55,926 nucleotides of DNA from SAR202 cluster bacterium Casp-Chloro-G2 (GTDB lineage Bacteria > Chloroflexota > Dehalococcoidia > Lucifugimonadales > UBA3495), in NCBI GenBank assembly GCA_002816575.1, contig MUCI01000049.1:1-55926 (forward strand), read 5' to 3'. A program made the position numbers and the translations under genes. The first letter of the stretch is position 1. Every line of letters begins with the position of its first letter. This document shows, in pieces, positions 42,412 to 52,318 of the stretch. The notes beneath the pieces are model-generated. The model did not search any database, was not told the origin of the DNA, and saw only the letters and a program-made list of their open reading frames with translations.

Positions 42412-43779
42412 ATGCGGAAGTTTGACATCATTGTGATTGGCTCCGGCTCCGGCCTGGAAGTCTCCTCCGACCTCTCGGATGAAGGCTGGTCGGTCGCGGT
42501 GATCGAAGAGGGCCCCTTCGGCGGCACCTGCCTCAACCGCGGTTGCATCCCCTCAAAGTTGCTCATCCACTGCGCCGACGTCATGCAAACCGTCCAGAAC
42601 GCCGCCAGATTCGGTATCCACGCTAAGGTCGAGCGCATCGACTGGCCTTTCATCGTCAACCGCGCCTTTGAAGAGGTGGACGCTGACGCGGCGATGATCG
42701 AGCGGGGCAACCGCCAAAGCGAGAATATTGAGGTCTTCAAGGGCCGTGGCCGCTTCACCGGCCCAAAGACCCTTGAAGTGAACGGCGAACAACTGACCGC
42801 CGAAACGGTCCTGATCGCCGCCGGCGCCCGGCCATGGGTGCCCGAGATTCCCGGCCTGACGCAGACTCCGTACGTCACGTCCGACGAAGCACTGCGCCTG
42901 CCCGAGCAGCCAAAACGGCTCACAGTGGTGGGGGGCGGGTACATCGCGGCGGAGTTGGCCCATTTCTTTGGGGCTTTGGGCACGGAGGTGACCATCATCC
43001 ACCGCCGGAGAACCATGCTCCGGGAGGAAGACGACGAAATCGCCCGCCGGTTCACCGAGGTCTATCAACGGCGCTTCAACATGGTGCTGGACTCCCAAGT
43101 ATCCGGTGTCTCGTCCAAAGACGGGGAGATAACGGTTGCGGTCACGACTCCGGACGGGCCTAAGACGATTACCTCGGACACCCTGCTGATGGCCACCGGC
43201 CGCGTCCCCAACACCGACATACTGGACGTGGGCAAGACCGGGGTGGCGGTCAACCAACGGGGCTACGTTAAGACCGACGAATTCTTGCAGACCAACGTGC
43301 CCGGCATTTGGGCCTTGGGCGACATCGTGGGCCGGTATCTGCTGAAGCACAGCGCTAACCTGGAGGCGGCCTACGCAACCAACAACATCCTCAACCCAGA
43401 CAACCCGGCGGCGGTGGACTACCACGCCATGCCCCATGCCGTGTTCGCCTCACCCCAGGTGGCGTCGGTGGGCATGACCGAAGAAGAAGCCGAGGGCCGG
43501 GGCGCATCCTACGTCACCGCCAGCTATAACTACTCGGACACCGCCTACGGGGCGTCCATCGAGGACAAAGACGGCTTCGTCAAGGTGCTGGCCGACCCTG
43601 GGTCCGGCGATATCCTGGGCTGCCACATCATCGGGACCGACGCGGCAACCCTGATTCAGGAAGCCGCCAACGCGATGCGGCTGCGGTTGGGCGTGGACGC
43701 AATCACCCAGTCGATCTACGTGCATCCCGCGCTGCCCGAGGTGGTGCAAAGGGCCTTCGGCCAACTACCGCTCGAATAA
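42412..43779 (+). CDS. FAD-dependent disulfide reductase (mycothione reductase / LipDH-like)
   Basis: This 455-residue flavoprotein has FDIIVIGSGSGLEVSSDLSDEG for FAD, the redox pair in GGTCLNRGCIPSKLL, the NAD(P) motif LTVVGGGYIAAELAHFFG, IWALGDIVG and the C-terminal HPALPEVVQRAFG with the catalytic His-Pro. Family members reduce disulfides such as mycothione, glutathione, trypanothione or lipoamide. GLEVSSDLSDEG and the position between transketolase and the NADPH-forming gnd-zwf pair favour a mycothione-reductase-like or other thiol role, but specificity is inferred. The start is the ATG of GTGATG after GGGGAT. It shares only the superfamily with the reductase at 13714. Confidence 0.88.
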   Translation: MRKFDIIVIGSGSGLEVSSDLSDEGWSVAVIEEGPFGGTCLNRGCIPSKLLIHCADVMQTVQNAARFGIHAKVERIDWPFIVNRAFEEVDADAAMIERGNRQSENIEVFKGRGRFTGPKTLEVNGEQLTAETVLIAAGARPWVPEIPGLTQTPYVTSDEALRLPEQPKRLTVVGGGYIAAELAHFFGALGTEVTIIHRRRTMLREEDDEIARRFTEVYQRRFNMVLDSQVSGVSSKDGEITVAVTTPDGPKTITSDTLLMATGRVPNTDILDVGKTGVAVNQRGYVKTDEFLQTNVPGIWALGDIVGRYLLKHSANLEAAYATNNILNPDNPAAVDYHAMPHAVFASPQVASVGMTEEEAEGRGASYVTASYNYSDTAYGASIEDKDGFVKVLADPGSGDILGCHIIGTDAATLIQEAANAMRLRLGVDAITQSIYVHPALPEVVQRAFGQLPLE

Positions 43780-43850
43780 ACGCCGAGCCGGCAGTGAGGT
43801 TTCGGCGACCCGGGTTAGACAGCCCGGTTTAGATATAAAGGAGTTCACCT

Positions 43851-44798
43851 GTGGAATTGGGAATGATTGGCCTGGGAAGGATGGGCGGCAACATGGCCCA
43901 GCGGCTTTTGGTGGGGGGCCACCGGGTGGTCACCTATGACCGCGACCCGATGGCCATCGCCGGACTTCAGGTACTGGGCGGGGAGGGGGCTTCTTCCCTG
44001 GCTAACGTGGTCTCCCGGCTCTCCACTCCCCGCGCATTGTGGATCATGGTGCCGGCCGGGCAGCCGACCGAGGACACAATCGACGAGCTGGCCCCGCTGC
44101 TCAGTCCGGGTGACGCCATATTGGACGGCGGCAATGCCAACTATAAGGACAGCATGCGCCGGGCCGCCAAGTTGGACGAGCATGGCATAAAATTCATCGA
44201 CGTCGGCACCAGCGGCGGCATCTGGGGCCTGGCCGAGGGCTATTGTCTGATGGTCGGCGGCGAAGAAGCGACGGTTACCCGTTTGGAACCCATCTTCCGC
44301 ACGCTGGCCCCCAGCCCAACCCAGGGCTACAGCCGGGTCGGGCCCAGCGGCGCCGGTCATTTCACCAAGATGGTGCACAACGGCGTGGAGTACGGCCTGA
44401 TGCAGGCGTACGCCGAGGGCTTCGAGTTGCTGGAGGCCAAAGAGGAGTTCGGCCTGGACCTTCAGTCCATCGCCGAGACCTGGCGTTACGGCAGCGTGGT
44501 GCGGTCCTGGCTTTTGGACCTGGCCGCCGCTGCCCTGGCAGAAGACCCCGGACTGGCAACCCTTGATTCGTACGTTGACGACTCCGGCGAAGGCCGCTGG
44601 ACGGTGGACGAATCGGTGGAGTTGGCCGTGCCCATCCCGGTAATCACCATGGCCCTGCAAGCCCGGTTCCGGTCGCGGCAGGAACGGCCATTCGGAGGCC
44701 GCATGCTGGCCGCGCTGCGGAACCAGTTCGGCGGTCATGCCGTTCGAAAATCCGGTCAAAGCCCCAGTACACCTCCCGGCCAAAGCTCCGGTCAATGA
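43851..44798 (+). CDS. gnd: 6-phosphogluconate dehydrogenase, decarboxylating (short form)
   Basis: This enzyme oxidises and decarboxylates 6-phosphogluconate to ribulose 5-phosphate. The 315-residue length marks the short YqeC/GndA-type form, which is often NAD-dependent. Visible motifs are the N-terminal MIGLGRMGGNMAQRLL (dinucleotide fold), IMVPAGQPTEDTI, LDGGNANYKDSMRRA, VGTSGGIWGLAEGYCLMVGG and GAGHFTKMVHNGVEYGLMQA with the catalytic Lys. The start is GTG with AAGGAG. Its TGA overlaps the zwf ATG as ATGA, so the two are translationally coupled. The first Gly of the G-x-G-x-x-G loop is present. Confidence 0.93.
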   Translation: MELGMIGLGRMGGNMAQRLLVGGHRVVTYDRDPMAIAGLQVLGGEGASSLANVVSRLSTPRALWIMVPAGQPTEDTIDELAPLLSPGDAILDGGNANYKDSMRRAAKLDEHGIKFIDVGTSGGIWGLAEGYCLMVGGEEATVTRLEPIFRTLAPSPTQGYSRVGPSGAGHFTKMVHNGVEYGLMQAYAEGFELLEAKEEFGLDLQSIAETWRYGSVVRSWLLDLAAAALAEDPGLATLDSYVDDSGEGRWTVDESVELAVPIPVITMALQARFRSRQERPFGGRMLAALRNQFGGHAVRKSGQSPSTPPGQSSGQ

Positions 44799-46285
44799 CG
44801 TCTGATTCCGGGGACCAGGTCCCGGCGCAAACAACCACGATCGTGATTATGGGCGCCTCGGGAGACCTGGCGCGCCGCAAACTGATCCCGTCGCTGTGCA
44901 GCCTGTTCTGCAAGGGCAGGTTGGGGCCGGAGGTGCGGATCGTGGGGATGGCCCGTACCCGCCAGACGGAACAGCAGTTTCGCGAGTCGCTGGCTGAGGG
45001 GATGGAGGAGTTCGCCCACTTCAGCCCCGGCTCTGACGCCTGGGATGAGTTCATCTCCCGCGTCGGCTATTGCTATGGCGACGTCACTTCCCAAGACGAC
45101 CTGGAAAACCTGGATGAAACCCTGCGGGGGATCGAATCGCCCGGCCAACCGGCCAACCGTTTGTACTACTTGGCATTGGCGCCTTCCCTGTACGGACCGG
45201 CGGTGTTGAACCTGGGCGCCACTGGAATGGCCCGCGAGACCGGCTGCTGGCGGCGGGTGGTCATCGAGAAACCCTTCGGTTCCGACCTGGCCACGGCCCA
45301 AGAACTGAACCAGGTGGTCCACTCGGTCTTTTCCGAAAGCCAGGTATTCCGCATCGACCACTACCTGGGCAAGGAGACGGTCCAGAACCTCTTGGTTTTC
45401 CGGTTCGCCAACACCATATTTGAGCCGATCTGGTCCCGGAGCTACATCGATAACATTCAGATCACCGTCTCAGAAACCGTGCCGGTCTCCGAGCGCGCCG
45501 GTTACTATGATCAGGCTGGGGTGCTCCGGGATATGTTCCAGAACCATCTGCTTCAACTGCTGACCGTGGTTGCGATGGAGCCGCCCTCCAATTTCCAGGC
45601 TGACCTGCTCCGCAATGAAAAGGTTAAGGTGCTGAACGCCGTGCGCCGGCCCACTTTGATCGAACACGGTGGAACCAGGGGAAACCACGAAACCAGCAGG
45701 ATCGCTGTCACCGGCCAGTATGGCGGCTATCTTGACGAGCCGGGCGTGCCCAGCGGCTCGCGGACTCCCACCTACGCGGCGGTCCGTTTGGACATCGACA
45801 ACTGGCGTTGGCAGGGGGTGCCGTTCTACCTCCGCTCCGGAAAGGCGCTGGAGGACAAACGCACCGAGATCATCATTCAATTCCGCAAGCCGCCCCACAT
45901 GATGTTCGCCCACGAAATCACCGCCAACATATTGGCCATCCAGGTGCAACCGCACGAGGGATTGCACATCGAGTTCCAGGCCAAAACCCCGGACGAAAAG
46001 ATGGAGATGCGACCCGTGGACCTAGAGTTTCATTACGAGGACTCGTTCGGCGGAATGGACCTGCCCGACGCCTACGAACGCCTGCTCCTGGATGCAATGA
46101 ATGGCGACGCCTCGCTGTTCACCCGGAGCGACGAGATTGAGGAAGCCTGGGAGATAATTGACCCAATCATCCAGTCGCTGCCGGCCCCGGACCACTATAA
46201 CGTGGGCAGCCGGGGGCCGGAAGCAGCCGATGACCTCCTGGCCAAAGACGGTCGAAGGTGGCTGGATCCCCACTCCAGGTTCTAA
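44795..46285 (+). CDS. zwf: Glucose-6-phosphate 1-dehydrogenase
   Basis: Zwf catalyses the first step of the oxidative pentose phosphate pathway, making NADPH. The 496 residues contain the nucleotide loop IMGASGDLARRKLIPSL, the EKPFGSDLATA segment and the active-site signature RIDHYLGKETVQNLLVFRF with the catalytic His. They also include VPFYLRSGKALEDKRTEI for substrate phosphate. The length is standard. It overlaps gnd by four bases (ATGA) and is followed 105 bases later by a GH15 enzyme. Together with tkt, this suggests carbohydrate entering as glucose from the glycosidase and flowing to NADPH. Confidence 0.96.
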   Translation: MTSDSGDQVPAQTTTIVIMGASGDLARRKLIPSLCSLFCKGRLGPEVRIVGMARTRQTEQQFRESLAEGMEEFAHFSPGSDAWDEFISRVGYCYGDVTSQDDLENLDETLRGIESPGQPANRLYYLALAPSLYGPAVLNLGATGMARETGCWRRVVIEKPFGSDLATAQELNQVVHSVFSESQVFRIDHYLGKETVQNLLVFRFANTIFEPIWSRSYIDNIQITVSETVPVSERAGYYDQAGVLRDMFQNHLLQLLTVVAMEPPSNFQADLLRNEKVKVLNAVRRPTLIEHGGTRGNHETSRIAVTGQYGGYLDEPGVPSGSRTPTYAAVRLDIDNWRWQGVPFYLRSGKALEDKRTEIIIQFRKPPHMMFAHEITANILAIQVQPHEGLHIEFQAKTPDEKMEMRPVDLEFHYEDSFGGMDLPDAYERLLLDAMNGDASLFTRSDEIEEAWEIIDPIIQSLPAPDHYNVGSRGPEAADDLLAKDGRRWLDPHSRF

Positions 46286-46390
46286 GGCCGGGCGCCGGGC
46301 GGTTCTTTTCCCGGTGTTTGATTCAAGCAGATCCGTGGGGGATGATTAACACGGATGATTATCGATGATTATTAACGTAGGAATCTTTCT

Positions 46391-48265
46391 TTGACCTATA
46401 AGCAGATACACGAATACGGTCTCATCGGCGACATGCACGGCTCGGCCCTGGTTGCGTCCGACGGCTCCATCGACTGGTGCTGCATCCCCAGGTTCGACTC
46501 GCCGGCGCTTTTCAGCAAGATATTGGACGACCACAACGGCGGGTTCTTCAAGTTAACGCCCAGCAATATCCACAGTGTCACGCGCCGTTACCGTCCTGAC
46601 ACCAACGTCTTGGAGACCAGTTTCAACACCTCCAGCGGCTCTGGGATCCTCTACGACTTCATGCCGGTCCACCATCACTCGGTCATGCCGCGGGCGCCGC
46701 GGGAAGTGACCGAGACTCAGCGGGTTGTGCGCATCCTCCACTGTACTCAAGGCCGCCTGGATTTCGAGATGGAATGCTGTCCCAAGTTCGACTACGGGAC
46801 CATCGTGCCCCACGCAGCGCTGAGCACTCCCCATACCGGCATCGCCCACGGGGGCTCCGATGCGGTGTCGGTCTTCTGCTCGGCCCCACTAACCCTGGTC
46901 AACGACGGGTTCCGGGCCAGGGGAGCCATCTTTGAGCAGGAAAAGCTTTACGCCACGGTCTCCAACCAGTCATCGTTCTCCCACCATACCGAGCCTCTAA
47001 CCCCGGAAAAACTGGACCAGGAATTGGACGACACCACGGCCTTCTGGGAGGGTTGGGCGGCCCAATGCACATTCCGTGGTGAACACCGCGACGCGGTTGT
47101 CCGCAGTGCGCTGACCCTCAAAGCTCTAACCTACGCACCATCCGGCGGTCTGGTCGCCGCGCCCACCACGTCCCTGCCTGAAACCATCGGCGGCGTGCGT
47201 AACTGGGACTACCGGTACACCTGGATCAGGGACGCCACGTTCGCCCTGTACGCCCTTTCCATCATCGGCTTCACCGGGGAAGCCAGGGCGTTCAAGGACT
47301 GGCTGGAATGGAGCACATCGGGCCGGGCGCGCGACCTGCAGGTGATGTACGGTCTGGGAGGAGAACGGCGGCTCACGGAGATCGAGATTCCGGAGCTGGA
47401 CGGCTACGAACGCTCCAGACCGGTGCGCATCGGGAACGGGGCCTATAACCAGTTCCAGTTGGACATCTACGGCGAGATCATGGACTCGGCCCATATCTTC
47501 CGGAAATTCGGCGGCTCAGTGGACGCCGAATACTGGGAGTATCTACGCCGGGTGGTCAATTTCGTGATCGACCACTGGCAGGAGCCAGACGATGGCATCT
47601 GGGAAACCAGAGGCGGGCGCCAACACTTTGTGTTCTCCAAGGTGATGTGCTGGGTGGCCATGGACCGGGCCATCAAGGCCGTCGACACAATGGGGCTGCC
47701 CGGCGACGTTAAAGTCTGGAGGACGGTCCGAGACCAGATCCGGGACGAGGTGATGGACAAGGGTTACTCGGAGAGCCGTCAGGCGTTCGTCCAGTCCTAC
47801 GGCAGCAAGAACCTGGACGCCGCCAACCTGATGCTGCCTCTGGTGGGGTTCATCCCGGTCACCGACCCTAAGATGCGCTCAACCATCCGGGCGATCCAAT
47901 CGGAACTGACCAACTCCAACGGATTTGTGTACCGCTACCGGGATTTCGACGATGGTCTGGGCGGATCGGAAGGCACGTTCACCATCTGCACGTTCTGGTT
48001 GGCCGACAACCTGATACAGATCGGAGAGCTGAAAGAGGCCCGGCATCTTTTTGAGACGGCAATGAGCTGCGCCAACGACCTGGGCCTCCTCAGCGAGGAA
48101 TATGACGACGCGACCAACACCATGCTGGGCAATTTCCCTCAGGCGTTCTCCCATATGGCGATGATCAACACGGCGGTCCATCTGCAGGTGGCGGAGGAAG
48201 GTACTGAATCGCCTCTGGCGCGCTTGTCACTCGTTCGAGGCGCAAGTATCATTCCCCCAAAGTGA
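46391..48265 (+). CDS. Glycoside hydrolase family 15 protein (glucoamylase/trehalase-like)
   Basis: GH15 enzymes release glucose from trehalose or alpha-glucans. The 624-residue protein has an N-terminal beta-sandwich (YGLIGDMHGSALVASDGSIDW, CCIPRFDSPALF) and an alpha/alpha-barrel with GGVRNWDYRYTWIRDATFAL, EIPELDGYERSRPVRIGNGAY and DGIWETRGGRQHFVFSKVMCW, in which the catalytic acids occur. The layout matches the actinobacterial/Chloroflexota trehalase-like group. There is no signal peptide, so the substrate is intracellular, for example trehalose or glycogen fragments. The start is TTG 46391 with TAGGAA upstream. Its place after zwf suits feeding glucose to the pentose phosphate pathway. Confidence 0.92.
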   Translation: MTYKQIHEYGLIGDMHGSALVASDGSIDWCCIPRFDSPALFSKILDDHNGGFFKLTPSNIHSVTRRYRPDTNVLETSFNTSSGSGILYDFMPVHHHSVMPRAPREVTETQRVVRILHCTQGRLDFEMECCPKFDYGTIVPHAALSTPHTGIAHGGSDAVSVFCSAPLTLVNDGFRARGAIFEQEKLYATVSNQSSFSHHTEPLTPEKLDQELDDTTAFWEGWAAQCTFRGEHRDAVVRSALTLKALTYAPSGGLVAAPTTSLPETIGGVRNWDYRYTWIRDATFALYALSIIGFTGEARAFKDWLEWSTSGRARDLQVMYGLGGERRLTEIEIPELDGYERSRPVRIGNGAYNQFQLDIYGEIMDSAHIFRKFGGSVDAEYWEYLRRVVNFVIDHWQEPDDGIWETRGGRQHFVFSKVMCWVAMDRAIKAVDTMGLPGDVKVWRTVRDQIRDEVMDKGYSESRQAFVQSYGSKNLDAANLMLPLVGFIPVTDPKMRSTIRAIQSELTNSNGFVYRYRDFDDGLGGSEGTFTICTFWLADNLIQIGELKEARHLFETAMSCANDLGLLSEEYDDATNTMLGNFPQAFSHMAMINTAVHLQVAEEGTESPLARLSLVRGASIIPPK

Positions 48266-48296
48266 TTTCCCATTACCCCATCGGAGAGCGTCCAGG

Positions 48297-50396
48297 ATGC
48301 AGAGATTCCGGATTGGCGTGGACATCGGCGGCACGTTCACTGATATCGTCTTTCTGGGCGATGACGGCCAGGTGCTGGCCCGCAAGGTCGCTAGCACGCC
48401 CGGCGACTACAGCCGGGCGGTCCTGAACGGCATCAGCAGCGGCATAGAAGAACTGGGACTGACCGCCGACATGGTGTCCGAGGTCAGCCACGGCTTCACC
48501 GTCGCCACCAACGCCATCATCGAGCAGAAGGGCGCCAAGACCGCCCTGATCACCACCGAGGGCTTCCGGGACGTTCTGGAGTTCCGGCGCAACCGCATCC
48601 CCCGCCTCTACGACCTGCATTACGAGAAGCCGCCGCCCTTGGTCAAGCGGCAATTCCGGCTGGAGGTCGGCGAGCGGCTGAACTTTCAGGGCGAGGTGCT
48701 GAGGCCGCTGAACAAGGCCGACGTGGACCGCGCCGTTAGATACGTGCTGGACAACCGCATCGAGTCGGTGGCCATCTGCCTGCTGCATTCCTACGCCAAC
48801 CCGGCACACGAGCAGTACATCGCCCAGGTGTTGACCGAGAAAGCGCCGGGCGTGAACCTCACCATATCCTCGGACCTGCTTCCTGAGATGAAGGAGTACG
48901 AACGCACCAGCACCACGGTGATCAACGGCTACGTCCGTCCGGTGGTCGAGAATTACCTGACACTGCTGACCGGCGGCCTCACCGAGATGGGCGTCACAGT
49001 CCCTCTGACCGTGATGCAGTCCAACGGCGGCCTGGCCACTGCCGACATCGCCAAGGAACGCCCGGTCTACTGCATCGAATCCGGCCCGGCCGCCGGAGTG
49101 GTGGGGGCCTATCACCTGGGCAAGCGTTTGAACATCGCCAACCTGATGACCCTGGACATGGGCGGGACCACGGCCAAGGCATCGATCATTGAAGACGGCG
49201 AGATGCTGCAGGCCCCCGAGTACGAGGTCGGCGGCGAGATCAGCGTGGGCCACCGGCTGCTGCGCGGCTCGGGCCACATCCTGCGGGTGCCGGCCATCGA
49301 CCTGGCTGAGGTCGGCGCGGGCGGCGGCAGCATCGCCGCCGTTGACCGCAGCGGATCCCTCCGGGTGGGCCCTCAAAGCTCCGGCGCCGACCCCGGGCCG
49401 GCCTGCTACCGGCTGGGCGGACAGGACGCCACCGTGACCGACGCCAATGTGCTACTGGGCTTCTTGCATCCAAAGCACCTGCTGGGCGGTGATTTCCAGA
49501 TCGACTCGGAACTGGCCCGTAAAGCCATCACCGACAATGTGGCGCGGCCCCTTGGCATGTCCGACGTCGAGGCTGCCTACGGCATCCACACGTTGGTCAA
49601 CTCAAACATGGGCCGGGCGCTGCGGGCCGTTTCCAGCGAGCGGGGTCGGGACCCTCGAAGATTTGATCTCATCACCTTCGGCGGCAGCGGGCCGGTGCAC
49701 GCCGTGGGCCTAGCCGAGATGCTGGACATCTCTCGGGTGGTGGTGCCGCCATTCCCCGGCGTGTTCAGCTCCTTCGGCCTGTTGGTGGCCGATGTGGAGC
49801 ACCATTTCGTGCAGACTTACTTCAAGACCTTTGCTGAACTTGACATAACTGCTTTGGCGGGCTTGCTGGATAGCCTCTGGGAGCAGGGCCGGAGCCAGCT
49901 GCGCCTTGAGGGTTTCGACGACTCCCGCCATGAGGTGGTGACCCAGATAGACATGAAATACGAAGGCCAGGTATCGGACCTGACCGTGCCCTTCCCCACC
50001 GGCCCCGTCAACCGGCAGACCATCCAGGCAGTGATCGGCGCCTTCGAGGAAGAACACGAGAAGAGCTTCGGGTACAGCAGCCCCGACTCGGGGTACCAAC
50101 TGGTCAACGTGCGGGTCATCGCGCGTGGGTTGCCAGAGGTCGCCCGCATGCCGGAGCGGCTGGAACTTCCAAAATCATCCAATGGCGCCGGCGATTCCCT
50201 AAGGAATGTCTACTTCGGACCCAACAAGGGCTGGTCCAGCGCCCCAGTGGTCGACCGCCAGGCCCTGGCCGGAAACACCACCCAAGGACCGCTGATCGTC
50301 CAGGAATACGACTCGACCACCGTGGTGCCCCCCGGCTGGAACGCCACCACCGACCGGTGGAGCAACATCGTGCTAGAGAAAACTCCGGCGGCCTAG
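48297..50396 (+). CDS. hyuA: Hydantoinase/oxoprolinase subunit A (HyuA)
   Basis: HyuA is the ATP-binding subunit of ATP-dependent hydantoinases and oxoprolinases; relatives are acetone and acetophenone carboxylases. The 699 residues begin with the actin-like phosphate loop FRIGVDIGGTFTDIVFL and contain HGFTVATNAIIEQKGAKTALI, DMGGTTAKASII, GPQSSGADPGPACYRLGG and ITFGGSGPVHAVG. It is followed at once by the B subunit with its own AAAGGAGC site, so the two form one complex. It could act on hydantoins, 5-oxoproline or another cyclic amide, or carboxylate a ketone. The ATG follows a weak GGAGAG. Confidence 0.94.
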   Translation: MQRFRIGVDIGGTFTDIVFLGDDGQVLARKVASTPGDYSRAVLNGISSGIEELGLTADMVSEVSHGFTVATNAIIEQKGAKTALITTEGFRDVLEFRRNRIPRLYDLHYEKPPPLVKRQFRLEVGERLNFQGEVLRPLNKADVDRAVRYVLDNRIESVAICLLHSYANPAHEQYIAQVLTEKAPGVNLTISSDLLPEMKEYERTSTTVINGYVRPVVENYLTLLTGGLTEMGVTVPLTVMQSNGGLATADIAKERPVYCIESGPAAGVVGAYHLGKRLNIANLMTLDMGGTTAKASIIEDGEMLQAPEYEVGGEISVGHRLLRGSGHILRVPAIDLAEVGAGGGSIAAVDRSGSLRVGPQSSGADPGPACYRLGGQDATVTDANVLLGFLHPKHLLGGDFQIDSELARKAITDNVARPLGMSDVEAAYGIHTLVNSNMGRALRAVSSERGRDPRRFDLITFGGSGPVHAVGLAEMLDISRVVVPPFPGVFSSFGLLVADVEHHFVQTYFKTFAELDITALAGLLDSLWEQGRSQLRLEGFDDSRHEVVTQIDMKYEGQVSDLTVPFPTGPVNRQTIQAVIGAFEEEHEKSFGYSSPDSGYQLVNVRVIARGLPEVARMPERLELPKSSNGAGDSLRNVYFGPNKGWSSAPVVDRQALAGNTTQGPLIVQEYDSTTVVPPGWNATTDRWSNIVLEKTPAA

Positions 50397-50449
50397 ATTT
50401 GCTAGCACGGACCAGTAAACCCGTACCCGCAATCCCGAAAGGAGCCCCC

Positions 50450-52186
50450 ATGCAACAGGTCACCGATCCGGTCACGAGAGAAGTAATCAAGAATGCCCTG
50501 ATGAGCACCGCCGACACCATGGCGTTGACGGTGGTGCGCACGGCCCGGTCCGCGGTGATCAAGCACGGCATGGACTTCTCCACCTCACTGTTCAACGCCG
50601 AGGGACAGCAGGTGGCCCAGGGGCTAACCCTGCCGCCCCATCTGGGCTCCATGGCGCCGGCGCTGGAAGGGGTGATGAACGCCTTTGGCGACGACGTGCT
50701 GCCGGGTGACATCTTCGCCAACAACGACCCCTATGAAGGAGCCAGCCACCTGCCCGACATCTTCCTGTTCAAGCCCATATTCAAGAATGACGTATTGGTC
50801 GGCTGGAGCTGCTGCATCGGCCATCAGACGGACATCGGCGGCCGCGTGGCCGGAGGCAACGCCTGCGACAACACCGAGATATACCAGGAGGGACTGATCC
50901 TGCCGCCCCTCAAGCTCTACGAAAAGGGCGAATTGAACAAGGCGGTCTGGCGCATCCTGGAGAAGAACGTGCGGGTGCCCGACAAGGTGTTGGGCGACGT
51001 TCAAGCCCTGCTGGCCGCGGTACGGTTCGGCGAGCGCGACCTGCTGCGGCTGGTGGACGACTACGGCCTGGAAGAGCTGAAAAGCTATATGACCGACATC
51101 CTGGACACCACGGAGCGCCTGACCAGGGCCGAGATAGAGCTATTGCCCCAGGGCGAGTGGGAGTTCACCGACTACATCGACAACGACGGCATCGACCTCC
51201 ATCCCATCGCGATACACGCCAAAGTGAAGATCGAGGGCGGCGAATTCTTTGTGGACTTTGACGGCACATCGCCCCAGGCCAAGGGCTCGATCAACCTCAA
51301 CTTCGCCTACACCAAGTCCAACGTCTACGCCGTGATGAAATGCCTCATCGACCCGGCCATCCAGTCCAACAGCGGTTTTTTCCGGCCCTTCAACATCACC
51401 GCTCCCGAGGGCTGCTTCGTTAACCCGCAGCATCCGGCGCCGGTGGCCGCGCGGGGGCTGGCCGGGTTCCGCATCTGCCAGACCATCTTCGGGGCGATGG
51501 CCCAGGCCCTGCCCGGCAAGGTCCCGGCGGCCTGGGGCGGTGGCGAGATCGGCGTTAGCTGGGGCGGTTATTATCCCAACCGCAAAGCCTGGGTTTACCT
51601 GGAGTTCGCCAACGATGGCCCCCGAGGCGGCGGGCCACAACTGGACGGCGCCGACGGACTGGCCGCGCCCATCTTGAACATGGCCAACACGCCCATCGAG
51701 AGCATCGAGTCGGAGCAGCCGCTGATGGTGGAACGCTACGGTTTCGTGCCCGACACCGGCGGCGCGGGCAAGTACCGGGGCGGCCTGGGCATCGAGCGGG
51801 AGTTCCGTCTGCTGGCCGAGGACGCCACGTTCCAGTTGCGTTCCGACCGGACGGACTTCACCCCCTGGGGGGTCCTGGGCGGCAAGCCGGGCACCCCCAC
51901 CGAGAACTACCTGAACCCCGGCACCGACTGCGAGGAGAAGCTGCCCGGCAAGACCCTGCGCCAACTCAAGAAGGGCGACCTCTACCGGGTGGTGCAGGCC
52001 GGCGCGGGCGGCTACGGCAACCCGCTGGAGCGGGACATGCACGCGGTGGCCGACGACGTGGAACAGGAGAAGCTATCTGCGGAATACGTCCGCCGGGAGT
52101 ACGGCGTGGTGGTGGACCCCAAGACCTTTGCTTTGGATGTGTCAGCCACCGAGAAGCTGCGCGCGGAGATGGCGGCCGGGGATTGA
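50450..52186 (+). CDS. hyuB: Hydantoinase/oxoprolinase subunit B (HyuB)
   Basis: The partner of HyuA, 578 residues, starts MQQVTDPVTREVIKNALMS at ATG 50450 with AAAGGAGC upstream; the frame extends earlier, overlapping HyuA, but without a site. Family segments include DFSTSLFNAEGQQVAQG, NDPYEGASHLPDIFLFKP, IGHQTDIGGRVAGG, FVDFDGTSPQAKGSINL and the C-terminal ERDMHAVADDVEQEKLS. Metal-binding residues of the carboxylase relatives lie in the N-terminal D-F/N-D-P region. A paired terminator follows. Function follows the A subunit: ATP-dependent opening of a cyclic amide or a ketone carboxylation. Confidence 0.94.
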   Translation: MQQVTDPVTREVIKNALMSTADTMALTVVRTARSAVIKHGMDFSTSLFNAEGQQVAQGLTLPPHLGSMAPALEGVMNAFGDDVLPGDIFANNDPYEGASHLPDIFLFKPIFKNDVLVGWSCCIGHQTDIGGRVAGGNACDNTEIYQEGLILPPLKLYEKGELNKAVWRILEKNVRVPDKVLGDVQALLAAVRFGERDLLRLVDDYGLEELKSYMTDILDTTERLTRAEIELLPQGEWEFTDYIDNDGIDLHPIAIHAKVKIEGGEFFVDFDGTSPQAKGSINLNFAYTKSNVYAVMKCLIDPAIQSNSGFFRPFNITAPEGCFVNPQHPAPVAARGLAGFRICQTIFGAMAQALPGKVPAAWGGGEIGVSWGGYYPNRKAWVYLEFANDGPRGGGPQLDGADGLAAPILNMANTPIESIESEQPLMVERYGFVPDTGGAGKYRGGLGIEREFRLLAEDATFQLRSDRTDFTPWGVLGGKPGTPTENYLNPGTDCEEKLPGKTLRQLKKGDLYRVVQAGAGGYGNPLERDMHAVADDVEQEKLSAEYVRREYGVVVDPKTFALDVSATEKLRAEMAAGD

Positions 52187-52242
52187 TCTTACGGGGAACA
52201 TTCGGCGGGGAACATTCGGCGCCAAAGCACGCAAGATAGATA

Positions 52243-52272
52243 AAAAGCTCCCGGCTTGCGCCAGGAGCTTTT
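52243..52272. terminator. Bidirectional terminator after hyuB
   Basis: AAAAGCTCC (52243-52251) and GGAGCTTTT (52264-52272) form a perfect stem with an inner GGC/GCC, flanked by A's and T's. It serves the hyuB and cupin transcripts, which converge. A 15-base repeat (GGGGAACATTCGGCG twice, from about 52193) lies just before. Confidence 0.85.
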
Positions 52273-52318
52273 CTGCCCCCTAAGAGTAATTTCGCTTAGG
52301 GATTCTGATGGTCCTTGG

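Noticed and set aside
48273-49376. A long antisense frame over hyuA, and similar ones over glmU, transketolase, the cyclase gene and the BNR gene
   Set aside because: These mirror the codon pattern of strongly recognised genes on the other strand and have no family motifs, as expected of shadow frames in GC-rich DNA.
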